Origin: Mechercharimyces sp. CAU 1602
Lineage (GTDB): Bacteria; Bacillota; Bacilli; Thermoactinomycetales; JANTPT01
DNA: 64,000 nt
Reading direction: 5' to 3'
Assembly (NCBI RefSeq): GCF_024753565.1
Contig: NZ_JANTPT010000001.1
Span: 1-64,000, forward strand
The notes beneath the pieces were generated by a model. It was not told the origin of the DNA, ran no database searches, and was given only the letters and a program-made list of their open reading frames with translations. Of this stretch, positions 37,524-46,256 are shown piece by piece. Made by a program: the position numbers and the translations under genes. Positions within the stretch are counted from its first letter, which is position 1. Each line of letters begins with the position of its first letter.

Positions 37524-38356
37524 ATCGATTACAGATGGACCCCATCATCCACACAGCCCTCATAGAAGATCTAGGCGCAGGAGATGTTACAACCGATGCA
37601 CTCGCATCAGAAACAGAGCAAAGCAAGGTGACGCTATTGGTTAAACAAAGCGGTGTAGTTGCCGGTATGCCTGTTGCTAAGCGTACTTTTCAACTTTTGG
37701 ATGATAATGTGATCTTTACCCCACTTTGTACGGATGGCGATCAAGTAGAGGCAGGCACCCCTATTGCTCACATCAGCGGAACAACGCGAGCGCTGTTAAG
37801 TGGAGAGCGCGTGGCGCTCAATTTCATGCAACGGATGAGTGGCATTGCCTCTGAAACAAGAAAGATTGTTGATCTGGTAGAGGGATTAGGGTGTGCTGTT
37901 TTGGATACACGTAAAACAACTCCTGGTTTACGTCCCTTTGAGAAATATGCAGTCCGTATGGGCGGTGGTGTGAATCATCGCTATGGACTAAGCCATGGAG
38001 CGATGCTAAAAGATAATCATATCGCAATGGCGGGTAGTATTGCTGAAGCGGTACATCGTGTGCGCGCTAGAAATGGTCATATGGTGAATATCGAAGTAGA
38101 GGCAGACACATTGGAACAAGTAAAGGAGATCGTCAACTTAGAAGTGGATGCGATCTTGCTTGATAATATGGATATTGCCACTTTGAAGGAAGCTGTTACT
38201 TGGATTGATGGACGCGTATGGACAGAAGCATCGGGAGGATTAACACCTGAGACGGTACGGGCGGTTGCCCAGACCGGTGTCGATGCAATCTCGCTCGGAT
38301 GGTTGACTCATTCAGCGCCGGCGTTAGATATTAGTTTGGATTGGGGTACATCATAG
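37520..38356 (+). CDS. nadC: Quinolinate phosphoribosyltransferase (carboxylating)
   Basis: A 278-residue enzyme converting quinolinate and PRPP to nicotinate mononucleotide. 'LIEDLGAGDVTTDAL' at the N-terminus, 'LNFMQRMSGIAS', 'LDTRKTTPGLRPFEKYAVRMGGGVNHRYGLSHG' region and 'EVEADTLEQV' with 'LLDNM' are diagnostic. ATG 37520 overlaps the nadB stop (ATGA). GGAGAAG upstream supplies the site. Middle-gene position breaks the biochemical order but matches Bacillus. Confidence 0.96.
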   Translation: MNRLQMDPIIHTALIEDLGAGDVTTDALASETEQSKVTLLVKQSGVVAGMPVAKRTFQLLDDNVIFTPLCTDGDQVEAGTPIAHISGTTRALLSGERVALNFMQRMSGIASETRKIVDLVEGLGCAVLDTRKTTPGLRPFEKYAVRMGGGVNHRYGLSHGAMLKDNHIAMAGSIAEAVHRVRARNGHMVNIEVEADTLEQVKEIVNLEVDAILLDNMDIATLKEAVTWIDGRVWTEASGGLTPETVRAVAQTGVDAISLGWLTHSAPALDISLDWGTS

Positions 38357-38370
38357 AAGGAGGAGTAAAT

Positions 38371-39477
38371 ATGCAGACCAGTATACTAAACCCGGTTAAC
38401 GCGAGCTTGCCCGAAGAGCTGCGCTCGCTCACATATAAGGAGTATGATGAACGGATTCGCAAAGCGATAGCTCAACTAGGAGACGACTTGGTTATTCTGG
38501 GCCATCATTATCAGCGTGATGATGTGATTCAATATGCGGATTATCGGGGTGATTCACTTCAGTTGGCCAAAGTAGCGGAGAAGCTTGGCGATAAAAAGTA
38601 TATTGTCTTTTGTGGTGTTCACTTTATGGCAGAGACGACAGATACGCTTACATCAGAAGAACAGAAAGTCATTCTTCCTGATATGCGCGCCGGTTGCTCG
38701 ATGGCGGATATGGCAGATATTGATGAAGTAGAAGAAGCATGGGAAGCGATTCAAGCGCAGTTGGGCGATACCGTGATTCCTGTTACTTATGTAAACTCGA
38801 CAGCAGCGATCAAATCGTTTGTCGGGCGTCATGGGGGGACAACATGTACTTCGTCCAATGCGCATCAAGTGTTGGAATGGGCATTTGCACAGAAAAAGCG
38901 GATACTGTTTTTGCCAGACCAGCATCTGGGTCGCAATACCGCTTTTGATATGGGGATTCCATTGGAACAAATGGTGGTATGGGATCCTAAAGCAGGTGAC
39001 TTTGAAGGTTTAGAGTGTGAGTTAGAAGAGACGCGTATGCTTCTATGGAAAGGTCATTGTTCTGTACATGAGAAGTTTACTGTCGAACAAATCGAAGGTC
39101 ATCGGGAACGTGATCCTGAAATGAAGATTATTGTACACCCGGAATGTTCACACGAAGTTGTACAGGCAGCAGATGATAATGGTTCTACAAGTTACATCAT
39201 CAATCAGATCGAAGCGGCTCCAGCCGGTAGTAAGTGGGCGATCGGTACTGAAGTCAATTTGGTACAACGCTTGGCTAACGATCATCCGGAACAGGAAATT
39301 CGTCTTCTCAGTAATACAATCTGTCCATGCTTAACGATGAACCGTATTGACCAGCCTCATCTGTTGTGGGTGTTGGAAGGCTTGGTGCGTGATGAAGTAA
39401 TTAACCAAATCACTGTTGATCCCGAGACTACAAAATGGTCTCAAGTAGCGTTAGATCGAATGTTAGGGATCAGTTAA
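38371..39477 (+). CDS. nadA: Quinolinate synthase
   Basis: A 368-residue [4Fe-4S] enzyme condensing iminoaspartate with dihydroxyacetone phosphate. 'ILGHHYQRDDVIQYAD' binds substrate; cluster cysteines fit 'CGVHFMAET', a middle Cys in 'HPECSHEV' and the C-terminal 'NTICPC'. ATG 38371 follows AAGGAGGAG by 8 nt and lies 14 nt behind nadC. The nearby cysteine desulfurase is its probable cluster-building partner. Confidence 0.96.
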   Translation: MQTSILNPVNASLPEELRSLTYKEYDERIRKAIAQLGDDLVILGHHYQRDDVIQYADYRGDSLQLAKVAEKLGDKKYIVFCGVHFMAETTDTLTSEEQKVILPDMRAGCSMADMADIDEVEEAWEAIQAQLGDTVIPVTYVNSTAAIKSFVGRHGGTTCTSSNAHQVLEWAFAQKKRILFLPDQHLGRNTAFDMGIPLEQMVVWDPKAGDFEGLECELEETRMLLWKGHCSVHEKFTVEQIEGHRERDPEMKIIVHPECSHEVVQAADDNGSTSYIINQIEAAPAGSKWAIGTEVNLVQRLANDHPEQEIRLLSNTICPCLTMNRIDQPHLLWVLEGLVRDEVINQITVDPETTKWSQVALDRMLGIS

Positions 39478-39496
39478 TCATCATTGTTGACAAGTA

Positions 39497-39537
39497 GGGA
39501 AAGCATTTACCTTGGTGGGGGGTGCTTTTCCTTTTTT
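39497..39537 (+). terminator. Terminator of nadBCA
   Basis: GGGAAAGCA pairs with TGCTTTTCC (one mismatch) across a G-rich loop, followed by TTTTTT. Confidence 0.8.
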
Positions 39538-39598
39538 ATCGTATGAATCCATGCATTTTAAAATTAATGAAATAGTGCTATCTTTCTCTATATAGTCA

Positions 39599-39607
39599 TG
39601 GTATGAT
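39599..39607 (+). promoter_or_regulatory. Extended -10 promoter of the cobalamin operon
   Basis: TGGTATGAT is a TGn-extended -10 element. No good -35 is seen 17 nt upstream. It lies just ahead of the riboswitch. Confidence 0.5.
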
Positions 39608-39611
39608 GTGG

Positions 39612-39958
39612 ATGTTCGCTCTTCTCTCTAAACGGAAAGAAGAGTTAGAAAAATATAATAATGAGCGTTGTAGGTGCAAATCATGACTGGATAGTCTGAT
39701 TTGCTTAAAAGGGAAGCCGGTGTAAAACCGGCGCGGTCCCGCCACTGTAAGTGGGAGCCTTCTATATGATCCACTGTCCGTATGGGATGGGAAGGAGTAG
39801 AAGGTGATGATCATGAGCCAGGAGACCTGCCTGTAACGTCAACACGAAATTCCTACGAGGATAGGAGGTGTTGTGGGATGAGGATACAAGCCGTCTGAGT
39901 GCGGTGTGTATTAATCATGGACCCATACCAACCGGAACCCGTAGTGACGGGTTTTTTT
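39612..39958 (+). promoter_or_regulatory. Cobalamin riboswitch with terminator platform
   Basis: The conserved core is clear: AGGTGCAAATC near 39672, AAAAGGGAAGCCGGTG near 39707, the B12 box neighbourhood GCGGTCCCGCCACTGTAA near 39732-39749, and GAGCCAGGAGACCTGCC near 39815-39831. Downstream, AACCCGT/ACGGGTT (39936-39953) with a following T tract is an intrinsic terminator, so the switch probably ends transcription when a cobalamin is bound. It controls the DUF4430/ECF operon that follows. Confidence 0.95.
39936..39958 (+). terminator. Riboswitch-controlled terminator
   Basis: AACCCGT and ACGGGTT around AGTG, followed by seven T, lying 36 nt before the first start codon of the operon. Confidence 0.85.
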
Positions 39959-39993
39959 GCGTTTATATAAGTATGAAGAAAGGGTGTGATGTA

Positions 39994-42021
39994 ATGACAC
40001 ATCATCTTTACCGCTGGATTTTGTTTTTGGCTACCTTTATGTTGTTCTTTCTCTTTCCGGGGATATCATTAGCTGAGACGAGTACAGAAGATGTTGAAAG
40101 TTCCCTTACTATATCTGTTGTGGGAGAGAAGCAGCAGAGTATGATGACTGGATCCATCTCTTTTACTCATTTGGAAGGAGATACGGCATTCGAAGCTTTG
40201 CAGGCAGTGTATCAAGGGCAGATTGGATATAGTGGTTCTGGGAGAACGCTGTATGTACATGATATCGGGGGTTTGACTGAATTTAAGCGAGGTGCACTCA
40301 GTGGATGGGTGTACCGGGTGAATGGAAAGTACCCAACGGAGAGTGCGGGCTCGTATCAAGTATCAGATGGAGATGTGATTGAGTGGCTGTATACAACCAA
40401 TAATGGTATAGATCTTGGATATCCGTTAACAGAGAGTCAGGCGCGTAACGGTAATAATATGGCTCGATCGGTGACTCAACCTTCTGCTGAAACAGACGAG
40501 CAAACAGATGTAGGCATGAGGGATGATGACAAAGAGCGAAAACAAGTAGAGGCGCACAAACCAGCTCCGGTGGTGGAGCAGGCTGGTTCAGAGCGAGCGG
40601 TAACTAAAGATAAGGCGGTTCATTCTGTGTCCGCGTTACAGAGCGAATCAAAAGAACCGCCACCTACTATAAGTGACATGGGGCGTGAGGAGCGAAAAGG
40701 GAAAGACAAGAAGAAAAAAGAGGATGCTTCTGAAAAACTGCTCCAATGGACATTAGATCATTACATTAATTCGGAGTGGCAAATTATTGGTCTGTATCAA
40801 GCGGCGGGAATTGTTCCAGAAGGTTATCTTCAAAAAGTTGAAGCACAAGTGCAAGCTAATCAGGGAGAATTCCGCAGAGTAACAGATTATGAGCGTCTTA
40901 TTCTCGGTATTTTAGCAGGCGGTGGAGATCCACGAAATATAGGTGGATACGACCTTGTCGAAAAATTGTATAACAACGAGAGGATGACGTACCAAGGATC
41001 GAATGGAGTGATTTTTGCGCTAGTAGCGTTGGATGCTTATGATTATGCAATTCCTGAGGATGCGTTGTGGAATAGGGGCAAATTAGTTGACTGGCTATTG
41101 GAACATCAGAACGATGATGGGAGCTGGGCGCTTTCTCAGGGGGCAGGAGATGTCGATATTACCGCAATGGTATTAACTTCGCTTGCTCCTTACGAAGATG
41201 CGAAGGTGGAAGAGGCAAAGCAAAAAGGATTTATATGGTTGTCGGCGCGTCAAAAAGAATCCGGAGGGTTTGAATCTTGGGGGAGTGAAACGAGTGAAAG
41301 TGCGTCACAAGTAATGATTGCACTATGTTCGAATGGGATTTCCCCCACCTCGCTCGCTTTTACCAAGCCAGGGGGTAATCTGCTGGAAAATTTGTTATCG
41401 TACCAAGAAAAAGATGGTGGATTTGCTCATGTGAAAGGGGGAGGCAGTAACCATATGGCAGGGGAGCAGGCGTTGATTGCTCTAACTTCATATCGAAATC
41501 TGCTTGAAGGAAAATCACGTGTATATGATTTTACTCCACTAGTGGAACCGGAGCCAGAACCAGACCCCGAGCCGGAGCCAGATCCGGGTCCCGAGCCCCA
41601 ACCGGATCAAGAGGAATCGCAAGGAACTCCTCCTATGCAAGCGCCCACTCCTACACCTGTAGTGTTGGTAGATGAGCAGCCACTTATGGAATACCCCGTT
41701 ATTTATCATTCATGGTATCAGGCAGCCACACCTCGACAGACAGTTGTAAGACCAGCTGTAGTGAATAACAACATTGCAACAAGAGCAGAGGATTCTGAAT
41801 CAGCAGCCCCCGGTGTTGTGACAGATAATGAACCGGAAGAGAATCAGCTCACTTTCGTAAGCGAGGATGAACAGAAAAATAAGTACGCGGCAGCCACACC
41901 CGCTTCTCCACAGGTAAAGAACAGAGAGATGAGAGAGTGGATGATCGTATTAGTCGGTGTTGTGATGGTGCTGATGGGACTGGCTTTATATCTTTATGAT
42001 AAAAGGAGAGGGTGGCAATGA
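39994..42021 (+). CDS. Membrane-anchored transcobalamin-like protein (DUF4430 + alpha/alpha barrel)
   Basis: A 675-residue surface protein. Residues 1-27 are a signal peptide. Residues 36-142 form a DUF4430 domain, the fold of the C-terminal cobalamin-binding domain of animal transcobalamin ('GDTAFEALQAVYQ', 'LSGWVYRVNGKYP', 'DGDVIEWLYT'). After a charged linker, residues about 245-508 carry terpene-cyclase-like repeats ('NDDGSWALSQGAGDVDITAMVL', 'QKESGGFESWG', 'KDGGFAHV'), the alpha/alpha barrel also used by transcobalamin. A Pro/Glu repeat (about 515-545), a linker and a C-terminal TM (about 648-668) with KRRGWQ follow. ATG 39994 was chosen for its signal peptide and GAAAGGG; a longer frame runs back through the riboswitch. 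B12-riboswitch control implies cobalamin capture. Confidence 0.85.
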   Translation: MTHHLYRWILFLATFMLFFLFPGISLAETSTEDVESSLTISVVGEKQQSMMTGSISFTHLEGDTAFEALQAVYQGQIGYSGSGRTLYVHDIGGLTEFKRGALSGWVYRVNGKYPTESAGSYQVSDGDVIEWLYTTNNGIDLGYPLTESQARNGNNMARSVTQPSAETDEQTDVGMRDDDKERKQVEAHKPAPVVEQAGSERAVTKDKAVHSVSALQSESKEPPPTISDMGREERKGKDKKKKEDASEKLLQWTLDHYINSEWQIIGLYQAAGIVPEGYLQKVEAQVQANQGEFRRVTDYERLILGILAGGGDPRNIGGYDLVEKLYNNERMTYQGSNGVIFALVALDAYDYAIPEDALWNRGKLVDWLLEHQNDDGSWALSQGAGDVDITAMVLTSLAPYEDAKVEEAKQKGFIWLSARQKESGGFESWGSETSESASQVMIALCSNGISPTSLAFTKPGGNLLENLLSYQEKDGGFAHVKGGGSNHMAGEQALIALTSYRNLLEGKSRVYDFTPLVEPEPEPDPEPEPDPGPEPQPDQEESQGTPPMQAPTPTPVVLVDEQPLMEYPVIYHSWYQAATPRQTVVRPAVVNNNIATRAEDSESAAPGVVTDNEPEENQLTFVSEDEQKNKYAAATPASPQVKNREMREWMIVLVGVVMVLMGLALYLYDKRRGWQ

Positions 42022-42731
42022 CGAGAAGAATATCCATCTTTTTAATTGCAATTGGTTTGCTGTTTGTAGGGGCTGGATCTTGGGAAGCGTTGGCTAGTTC
42101 TCCTTTGGTGGAAGAAACTTTAGCTGGTGACGAAAAAGATGTGAAACGATCGGGTCAAAGCGAACTCTCATCGAATCAGATTGAAAACCAAAGTGAAAAA
42201 GAGAATGTAAGCGCAGATGATAATAATACCGAAACTTCCTATTCATCAGAAATGAAGGTTAAGGCCACATCTACAGAAGTTCAAACAGAAAACGCTATTA
42301 CAAAAAAAGACGAGAGACGCACGATAACGAGAACAGCTCCTTCGAACTCCTCTTCACAGCAAGCTGAGCGTGCAAAAAAAGAGAATGCACAACCAACAGC
42401 TACTTTTTCGATTCACGGCAGTGGGGGTCAGACTGTACTATCAGCACGCGCGGTGACATTAGTAGAGGGAGATACGGTGTTTGATGTACTTCAACGTGCC
42501 ACGCAAGCGACAGGGGTTCAAATGGAATATCGTGGATGGGCTCATACCTTGTATGTAGAAGGCATAGACAACTTGTACGAATTTGATGAAGGGCCGGAAA
42601 GTGGCTGGATGTATCGAGTAAATGGAGTTTTTCCCAATAAAAGTGCGGGGATTTATGATGTGGATGAAGGAGATGTGATCGAATGGCTCTATACACGCGA
42701 CCTCGGACGTGATATTGGAGCGGAATTTTGA
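42018..42731 (+). CDS. Exported DUF4430 protein, second cobalamin-capture candidate
   Basis: A 237-residue exported protein: N-terminal signal/anchor helix (about 6-28), a long Ser/Glu/Lys-rich linker (30-125) and a single C-terminal DUF4430 domain (about 127-235) with 'EGDTVFDVLQRAT', 'GPESGWMYRVNGVFP' and 'EGDVIEWLYTRDLG'. It matches the domain of the upstream protein but lacks the barrel. No lipobox Cys is seen, so the N-terminal helix may be the only anchor. ATG 42018 overlaps the upstream stop by 4 nt; GGAG lies 9 nt before it. Confidence 0.85.
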   Translation: MTRRISIFLIAIGLLFVGAGSWEALASSPLVEETLAGDEKDVKRSGQSELSSNQIENQSEKENVSADDNNTETSYSSEMKVKATSTEVQTENAITKKDERRTITRTAPSNSSSQQAERAKKENAQPTATFSIHGSGGQTVLSARAVTLVEGDTVFDVLQRATQATGVQMEYRGWAHTLYVEGIDNLYEFDEGPESGWMYRVNGVFPNKSAGIYDVDEGDVIEWLYTRDLGRDIGAEF

Positions 42732-43588
42732 TGAGGATCGGTTTTCAAGCTTTGCACCCTGCTATTACCGTTTTTTATTATGTTGGCGCCCTTTCTCTCC
42801 TCTTCCTTCTCTTTCATCCTCTGTTCATTGTGACAGGGGTGACTCTCTTGCTAGCAATGAACTTTCTCTATGATGGTGGGAAGGGCGTTTGGAAATGGAA
42901 AGGAATGATGTTGATTACAACCATTCTTTTGATTGTAGTAAATGTAATCACATCACAGCGTGGTTCCGTTATTCTCTGGCAGGGTGAACGGTACCGAATT
43001 ACAGGTGAATCTTTACTATATGGCACCATGATGGCAGGAATGATCGTTGCTGTCATTATGCTCTTTATTTCTTATCAACAGGTGGTTACTGCGGATAAAT
43101 TTCTATATCTATTTGCGCGTCTTCTACCCCAATGGGCAATGCTGACGATGTTAGCGGTTCGTTTTATGCCGCTGTTGCGGGAGCGCTTAAGCGAGATTGA
43201 AAAGGTCCAACGAGTGCGACTGGGGGAAGGGACACCTGGATGGAAAAAGCGAATGCAGCGTAAGATGAAACAATTAGAAGTATTACTTACTTGGTCGTTA
43301 GAAGAGGGACTGCAGTCAGCCGATTCGATGAGAGCACGTGGATATGGTGTGGGTAGACGAACCGCTTATGTGTATTGGCGTTGGCGAATGAGGGATAGCT
43401 GGTCTTTGTTCATCTTGGGGGCGCTTATGCTCTTCTGTTATTGGGGAAGGTGGCAGGGATGGGGGGTGCTGGATATTTACCCGGATTTGGAGCGATTCTC
43501 TTTGATAGAAGCTGAGTGGCTTTTATTGATGGGATATCTACTATTTATTAGCTTCCCTATCTTGATTGAAGCAAAGGAGACCTTATGA
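42731..43588 (+). CDS. ECF transporter T component (EcfT/CbiQ family)
   Basis: A 285-residue membrane protein with N-terminal helices at about 14-42, 55-75 and 95-118, an amphipathic cytoplasmic region and a C-terminal pair. The coupling-helix motif 'EGLQSADSMRARGYG' (about 195-210), an A-R-G signature that docks onto the ATPases, is diagnostic of EcfT. 'VRFMPLLRERLSEIEKVQRVR' precedes it. The ATG shares a base with the upstream stop (TGATG). With its neighbours it forms a dedicated group I-like ECF importer. Confidence 0.9.
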   Translation: MRIGFQALHPAITVFYYVGALSLLFLLFHPLFIVTGVTLLLAMNFLYDGGKGVWKWKGMMLITTILLIVVNVITSQRGSVILWQGERYRITGESLLYGTMMAGMIVAVIMLFISYQQVVTADKFLYLFARLLPQWAMLTMLAVRFMPLLRERLSEIEKVQRVRLGEGTPGWKKRMQRKMKQLEVLLTWSLEEGLQSADSMRARGYGVGRRTAYVYWRWRMRDSWSLFILGALMLFCYWGRWQGWGVLDIYPDLERFSLIEAEWLLLMGYLLFISFPILIEAKETL

Positions 43589-45252
43589 TGAATGTACTTA
43601 CATGTAAAGAGCTCAGCTTTACCTTTGCAGGAGAGAAAAGCCCCACTTTGAAAGAGATCTCGATGGGAATAACTCCGGGAGAATTTGTACTTTTATGTGG
43701 TCCAACGGGTTCTGGGAAAAGTACGCTTTTGCGAATGCTCAAACAGGAAATTCAACCGGCAGGGGAACAATCAGGGGAAATATGGTATAAAGAGAGTGAA
43801 TTGGGGCGTGTAGAAGCGAGCCGAGCCGCAGCGGAGATTGGTTTTCTGTTTCAAAATCCTGAGCATCAGATTGTGATGGAAAAGGGTTTGGAAGAGCTAG
43901 TGTTTGGTATGGAGAATTTAGGATATCCGCCAGCGCTCATGCGGAGGAGAGCGGCAGAAGCGAGTGCTTATTTGGGTTTGGAAAAAGAGTTATCCCAACA
44001 GACGTCTACGTTGTCAGGGGGAGAAAAGCAATTATTAAATTTGGCATCACTCTTGGCGATGAAACCTCGAGTATTACTCTTGGATGAACCAACAGCACTT
44101 TTGGATCCTGTGCACGCTCTTCAATTTCTACAGACATTAAAGCGTTTTAATCAGGAAACGGGTATGACCGTGATTTTGTCCGAACATCGGTTGGAAGACG
44201 TGTATCCACTGTGTGATCGTGTGCTCATGTTGGAGAATGGACGGCTTGTTTATAATGGTTCTCCGAGAGAAGGGATACGATGGTTGGCAGCAAAGGGGGG
44301 GAGTCTTCGAAAATGGATGCCTACGGTTCCAGCGACACTATCGGCTTTACAGCAAAATAATAAAACGGAGGATGATGTGCCACTAACGATTGCAGAAGGA
44401 AGAAGGTGGCTATTAAAAATAGCCCCTTCTACTAGAGCAGGTGCACAGCGCGCTGCCGCTTCCCTTGAGGCAAAGACGACACCGCCTCGGCGCCCGCTCT
44501 GTTCATTAGAAAAAATTCAGTTTACCTATAGGAATGGGCAACAAGTGTTAACTGAGCTTAATCTCAAAGTGTTACCTGGGGAGTGCGTAGCAGTATTGGG
44601 AGGCAATGGTTCCGGTAAGTCAACGCTGTTACAAGTGGTTGCAGGTCTACTTCGACCTCGGAAGGGCTTGGTCCGTTTGCCGAGGAAAGAGCATCGAATC
44701 GGGTACCTTCCGCAAAATATAGAATCTTTTTTCTTGGGGGATACATTATCGCAGGAAATAGAATTTGTCACAGAAGGTGTAGGAAGTGAAGAAGGGGGTA
44801 ACAAGCATCAAGATATCGTACAGTTATTTTCGCTGAACCCTCTGCTGGAGCAACATCCTCTTGATCTAAGTGGGGGGGAGAGACAAAAAGCGGCACTTGC
44901 TTGTTTACTCTTACAAAAACCAAATATGTATTTGTTGGATGAACCCACACAAGGAATGGATCCAGTTACCAAGGAAATATGTAAGCATTCTTTGTTACAA
45001 CGAGCATCAGAAGGTGCGGGCATTCTTTTTACCACCCACGATGTGGAGTTTGCTGCTGAGGTAGCAACACGTTGTGTCATGTTGTTTGAAGGTGAAATCA
45101 TTGTTTCAGAGCCGACGGCTGCTTTTTTTCGTGGCAATGATTTTTATACAACAGCGGCGTATCGGTTAACGCGCGAAACGGGATGGCCTGAGGGGATTAC
45201 GATGAAGGAGGTGCATACCCTGTGGGACGGATTGGTTGGCGCGCGTTTGTAG
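43585..45252 (+). CDS. ECF transporter ATPase, fused A and A' domains
   Basis: A 555-residue protein containing two complete ABC ATPase domains. Domain 1: Walker A 'GPTGSGKST' (about 40), signature 'LSGGEKQ', Walker B 'LLLDEPTALLDP'. Domain 2: Walker A 'GGNGSGKST' (about 338), signature 'LSGGERQ', Walker B 'YLLDEPTQGMDP'. The linker lies at about 250-300. Both sites look catalytically intact. A single-chain A-A' replaces separate EcfA1 and EcfA2. It overlaps ecfT by 4 nt with AAAGGAG before the ATG pair. Confidence 0.93.
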   Translation: MMNVLTCKELSFTFAGEKSPTLKEISMGITPGEFVLLCGPTGSGKSTLLRMLKQEIQPAGEQSGEIWYKESELGRVEASRAAAEIGFLFQNPEHQIVMEKGLEELVFGMENLGYPPALMRRRAAEASAYLGLEKELSQQTSTLSGGEKQLLNLASLLAMKPRVLLLDEPTALLDPVHALQFLQTLKRFNQETGMTVILSEHRLEDVYPLCDRVLMLENGRLVYNGSPREGIRWLAAKGGSLRKWMPTVPATLSALQQNNKTEDDVPLTIAEGRRWLLKIAPSTRAGAQRAAASLEAKTTPPRRPLCSLEKIQFTYRNGQQVLTELNLKVLPGECVAVLGGNGSGKSTLLQVVAGLLRPRKGLVRLPRKEHRIGYLPQNIESFFLGDTLSQEIEFVTEGVGSEEGGNKHQDIVQLFSLNPLLEQHPLDLSGGERQKAALACLLLQKPNMYLLDEPTQGMDPVTKEICKHSLLQRASEGAGILFTTHDVEFAAEVATRCVMLFEGEIIVSEPTAAFFRGNDFYTTAAYRLTRETGWPEGITMKEVHTLWDGLVGARL

Positions 45253-45911
45253 TCATTACTCTTTTTTGTTCGTGGCAGGTTACGCGCTGGCTCGCGTTAG
45301 GCCCTTTTTGGACTAGTCTGGTATTACTCGCATGTTTTATTTTTCTGATGATTATTCGATTTGAACGATCAGACGTCAATAGTAAGGAGTTGGTGCTTAT
45401 TGCGCTTTTGATTGCAATAGCGGCGGTTAGCAGAGTTCCTTTTGCTGGAATTCCAAGTGTGCAGCCAACTACCTTCGTTATTATTGTAGCGGCAATCGTA
45501 TTGGGTGCAGAACGGGGGTTTGTCATTGGCGCGGGAGCGGCGTTAGTGTCAAATATGTTTTTGGGTCAGGGACCCTGGACTCCTTGGCAAATGGTAAGTT
45601 GGGGGTTGGTAGGTTGGACAGCAGGGGTATTGAAAGATACTTTTATCATGAAAAATATGAGCACTCGGTTGCTTTTCGGGTTTGTATGGGGGTTTCTATT
45701 TGGTTGGATCATGAATGTGTGGGTGGTGATCGGGATGGAGAATCATAGTTGGTCTACATTTGTTTCCGTCTACGTTGCCAGCTTCTATTTTGATTTGGCT
45801 CATGCATTATCTAATCTATTTTTTCTGGCTGCATTCTCTTCACGTTGGGTGAGGGTTTTAGCAAGGTTTAAGAGAAAGTACGGTTTAGTGATCGCATCTT
45901 CTTCCAATTGA
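45222..45911 (+). CDS. ECF transporter S component, probable cobalamin-binding
   Basis: A 229-residue protein with about six to seven membrane helices. 'LLIAIAAVSRVPFAGIPSVQPTTFVIIVAAIVLG' (two helices, about 67-100), 'GAGAALVSNMFLGQGPWTPWQM' and 'WGLVGWTAGVL' fit the CbrT-like S-component family of ECF importers. Specificity for cobalamin is inferred from the riboswitch and DUF4430 partners. GTG 45222 follows AAGGAGGTG by about 10 nt and lies 31 nt inside the ATPase gene, so translation is coupled. It ends the operon. Confidence 0.85.
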   Translation: MGRIGWRAFVVITLFCSWQVTRWLALGPFWTSLVLLACFIFLMIIRFERSDVNSKELVLIALLIAIAAVSRVPFAGIPSVQPTTFVIIVAAIVLGAERGFVIGAGAALVSNMFLGQGPWTPWQMVSWGLVGWTAGVLKDTFIMKNMSTRLLFGFVWGFLFGWIMNVWVVIGMENHSWSTFVSVYVASFYFDLAHALSNLFFLAAFSSRWVRVLARFKRKYGLVIASSSN

Positions 45912-45932
45912 GAAATTAGACGCTATGTAGAA

Positions 45933-45959
45933 GAAGTCTCCTTCACATGAAGGAGCTTC
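45933..45959. terminator. Terminator between ECF operon and small-peptide gene
   Basis: GAAGTCTCCTTC pairs with GAAGGAGCTTC (one bulge) around ACAT. T-rich flanks are modest on either side; it probably serves both convergent units. Confidence 0.65.
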
Positions 45960-45970
45960 CATTATATCTT

Positions 45971-46078
45971 TTAGTAAACACCGCATCCGCATACAAAAAC
46001 GAAGATGGTTGCGATTACCAATAAGAAGATTAGTAAGCTTTTGTATCCGAAACAACCATAATTATACCCACAACTCAC
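45971..46078 (-). CDS. Tiny Cys/Gly/Tyr membrane peptide A (YjcZ-like, 35 aa)
   Basis: The GTG at 46078 lies 9 nt after AAAGGAGG and opens a 35-codon frame. The peptide begins 'MSCGYNYGCFGYKS', continues with one hydrophobic helix 'LLIFLLVIATIFVFV' and ends 'CGCGVY'. The Gly/Tyr-rich head, single helix and family length recall the YjcZ-type sporulation membrane peptides. A near-identical copy follows at 46257-46373. The frame was too short for standard ORF cut-offs. Confidence 0.8.
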   Translation of the reverse strand: MSCGYNYGCFGYKSLLIFLLVIATIFVFVCGCGVY

Positions 46079-46204
46079 ACTGCATTCCTCCTTTACCGTT
46101 TTCACTATATAAGATATGTAGAGAGGGGGAAAACGCGCGGGTGTATGCCTTTCTCGATCAGAAACAGGCAGATATCATTAATTGGAGTTGTTTTACTTAT
46201 AGGG

Positions 46205-46236
46205 AAGAGCCGCTCACCCTATGGATAAGCGGCTTC
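46205..46236 (-). terminator. Hairpin behind small-peptide gene B
   Basis: AGCCGCT pairs with AGCGGCT across a 13-nt loop about 20 nt past the stop of peptide B. The T tract on the minus strand is weak. Confidence 0.55.
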
Positions 46237-46256
46237 ATCCTAGTTATCACTATCTT

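Noticed and set aside
39868-39993. N-terminal extension of the barrel/DUF4430 protein
   Set aside because: It would be translated from the riboswitch expression platform and terminator, and would mask the signal peptide.
41548-41620. Repeated GAGCC/CCAGAT units as a CRISPR-like or tandem DNA array
   Set aside because: They encode an in-frame Pro/Glu/Asp-rich linker in the barrel protein; units are short and irregular.
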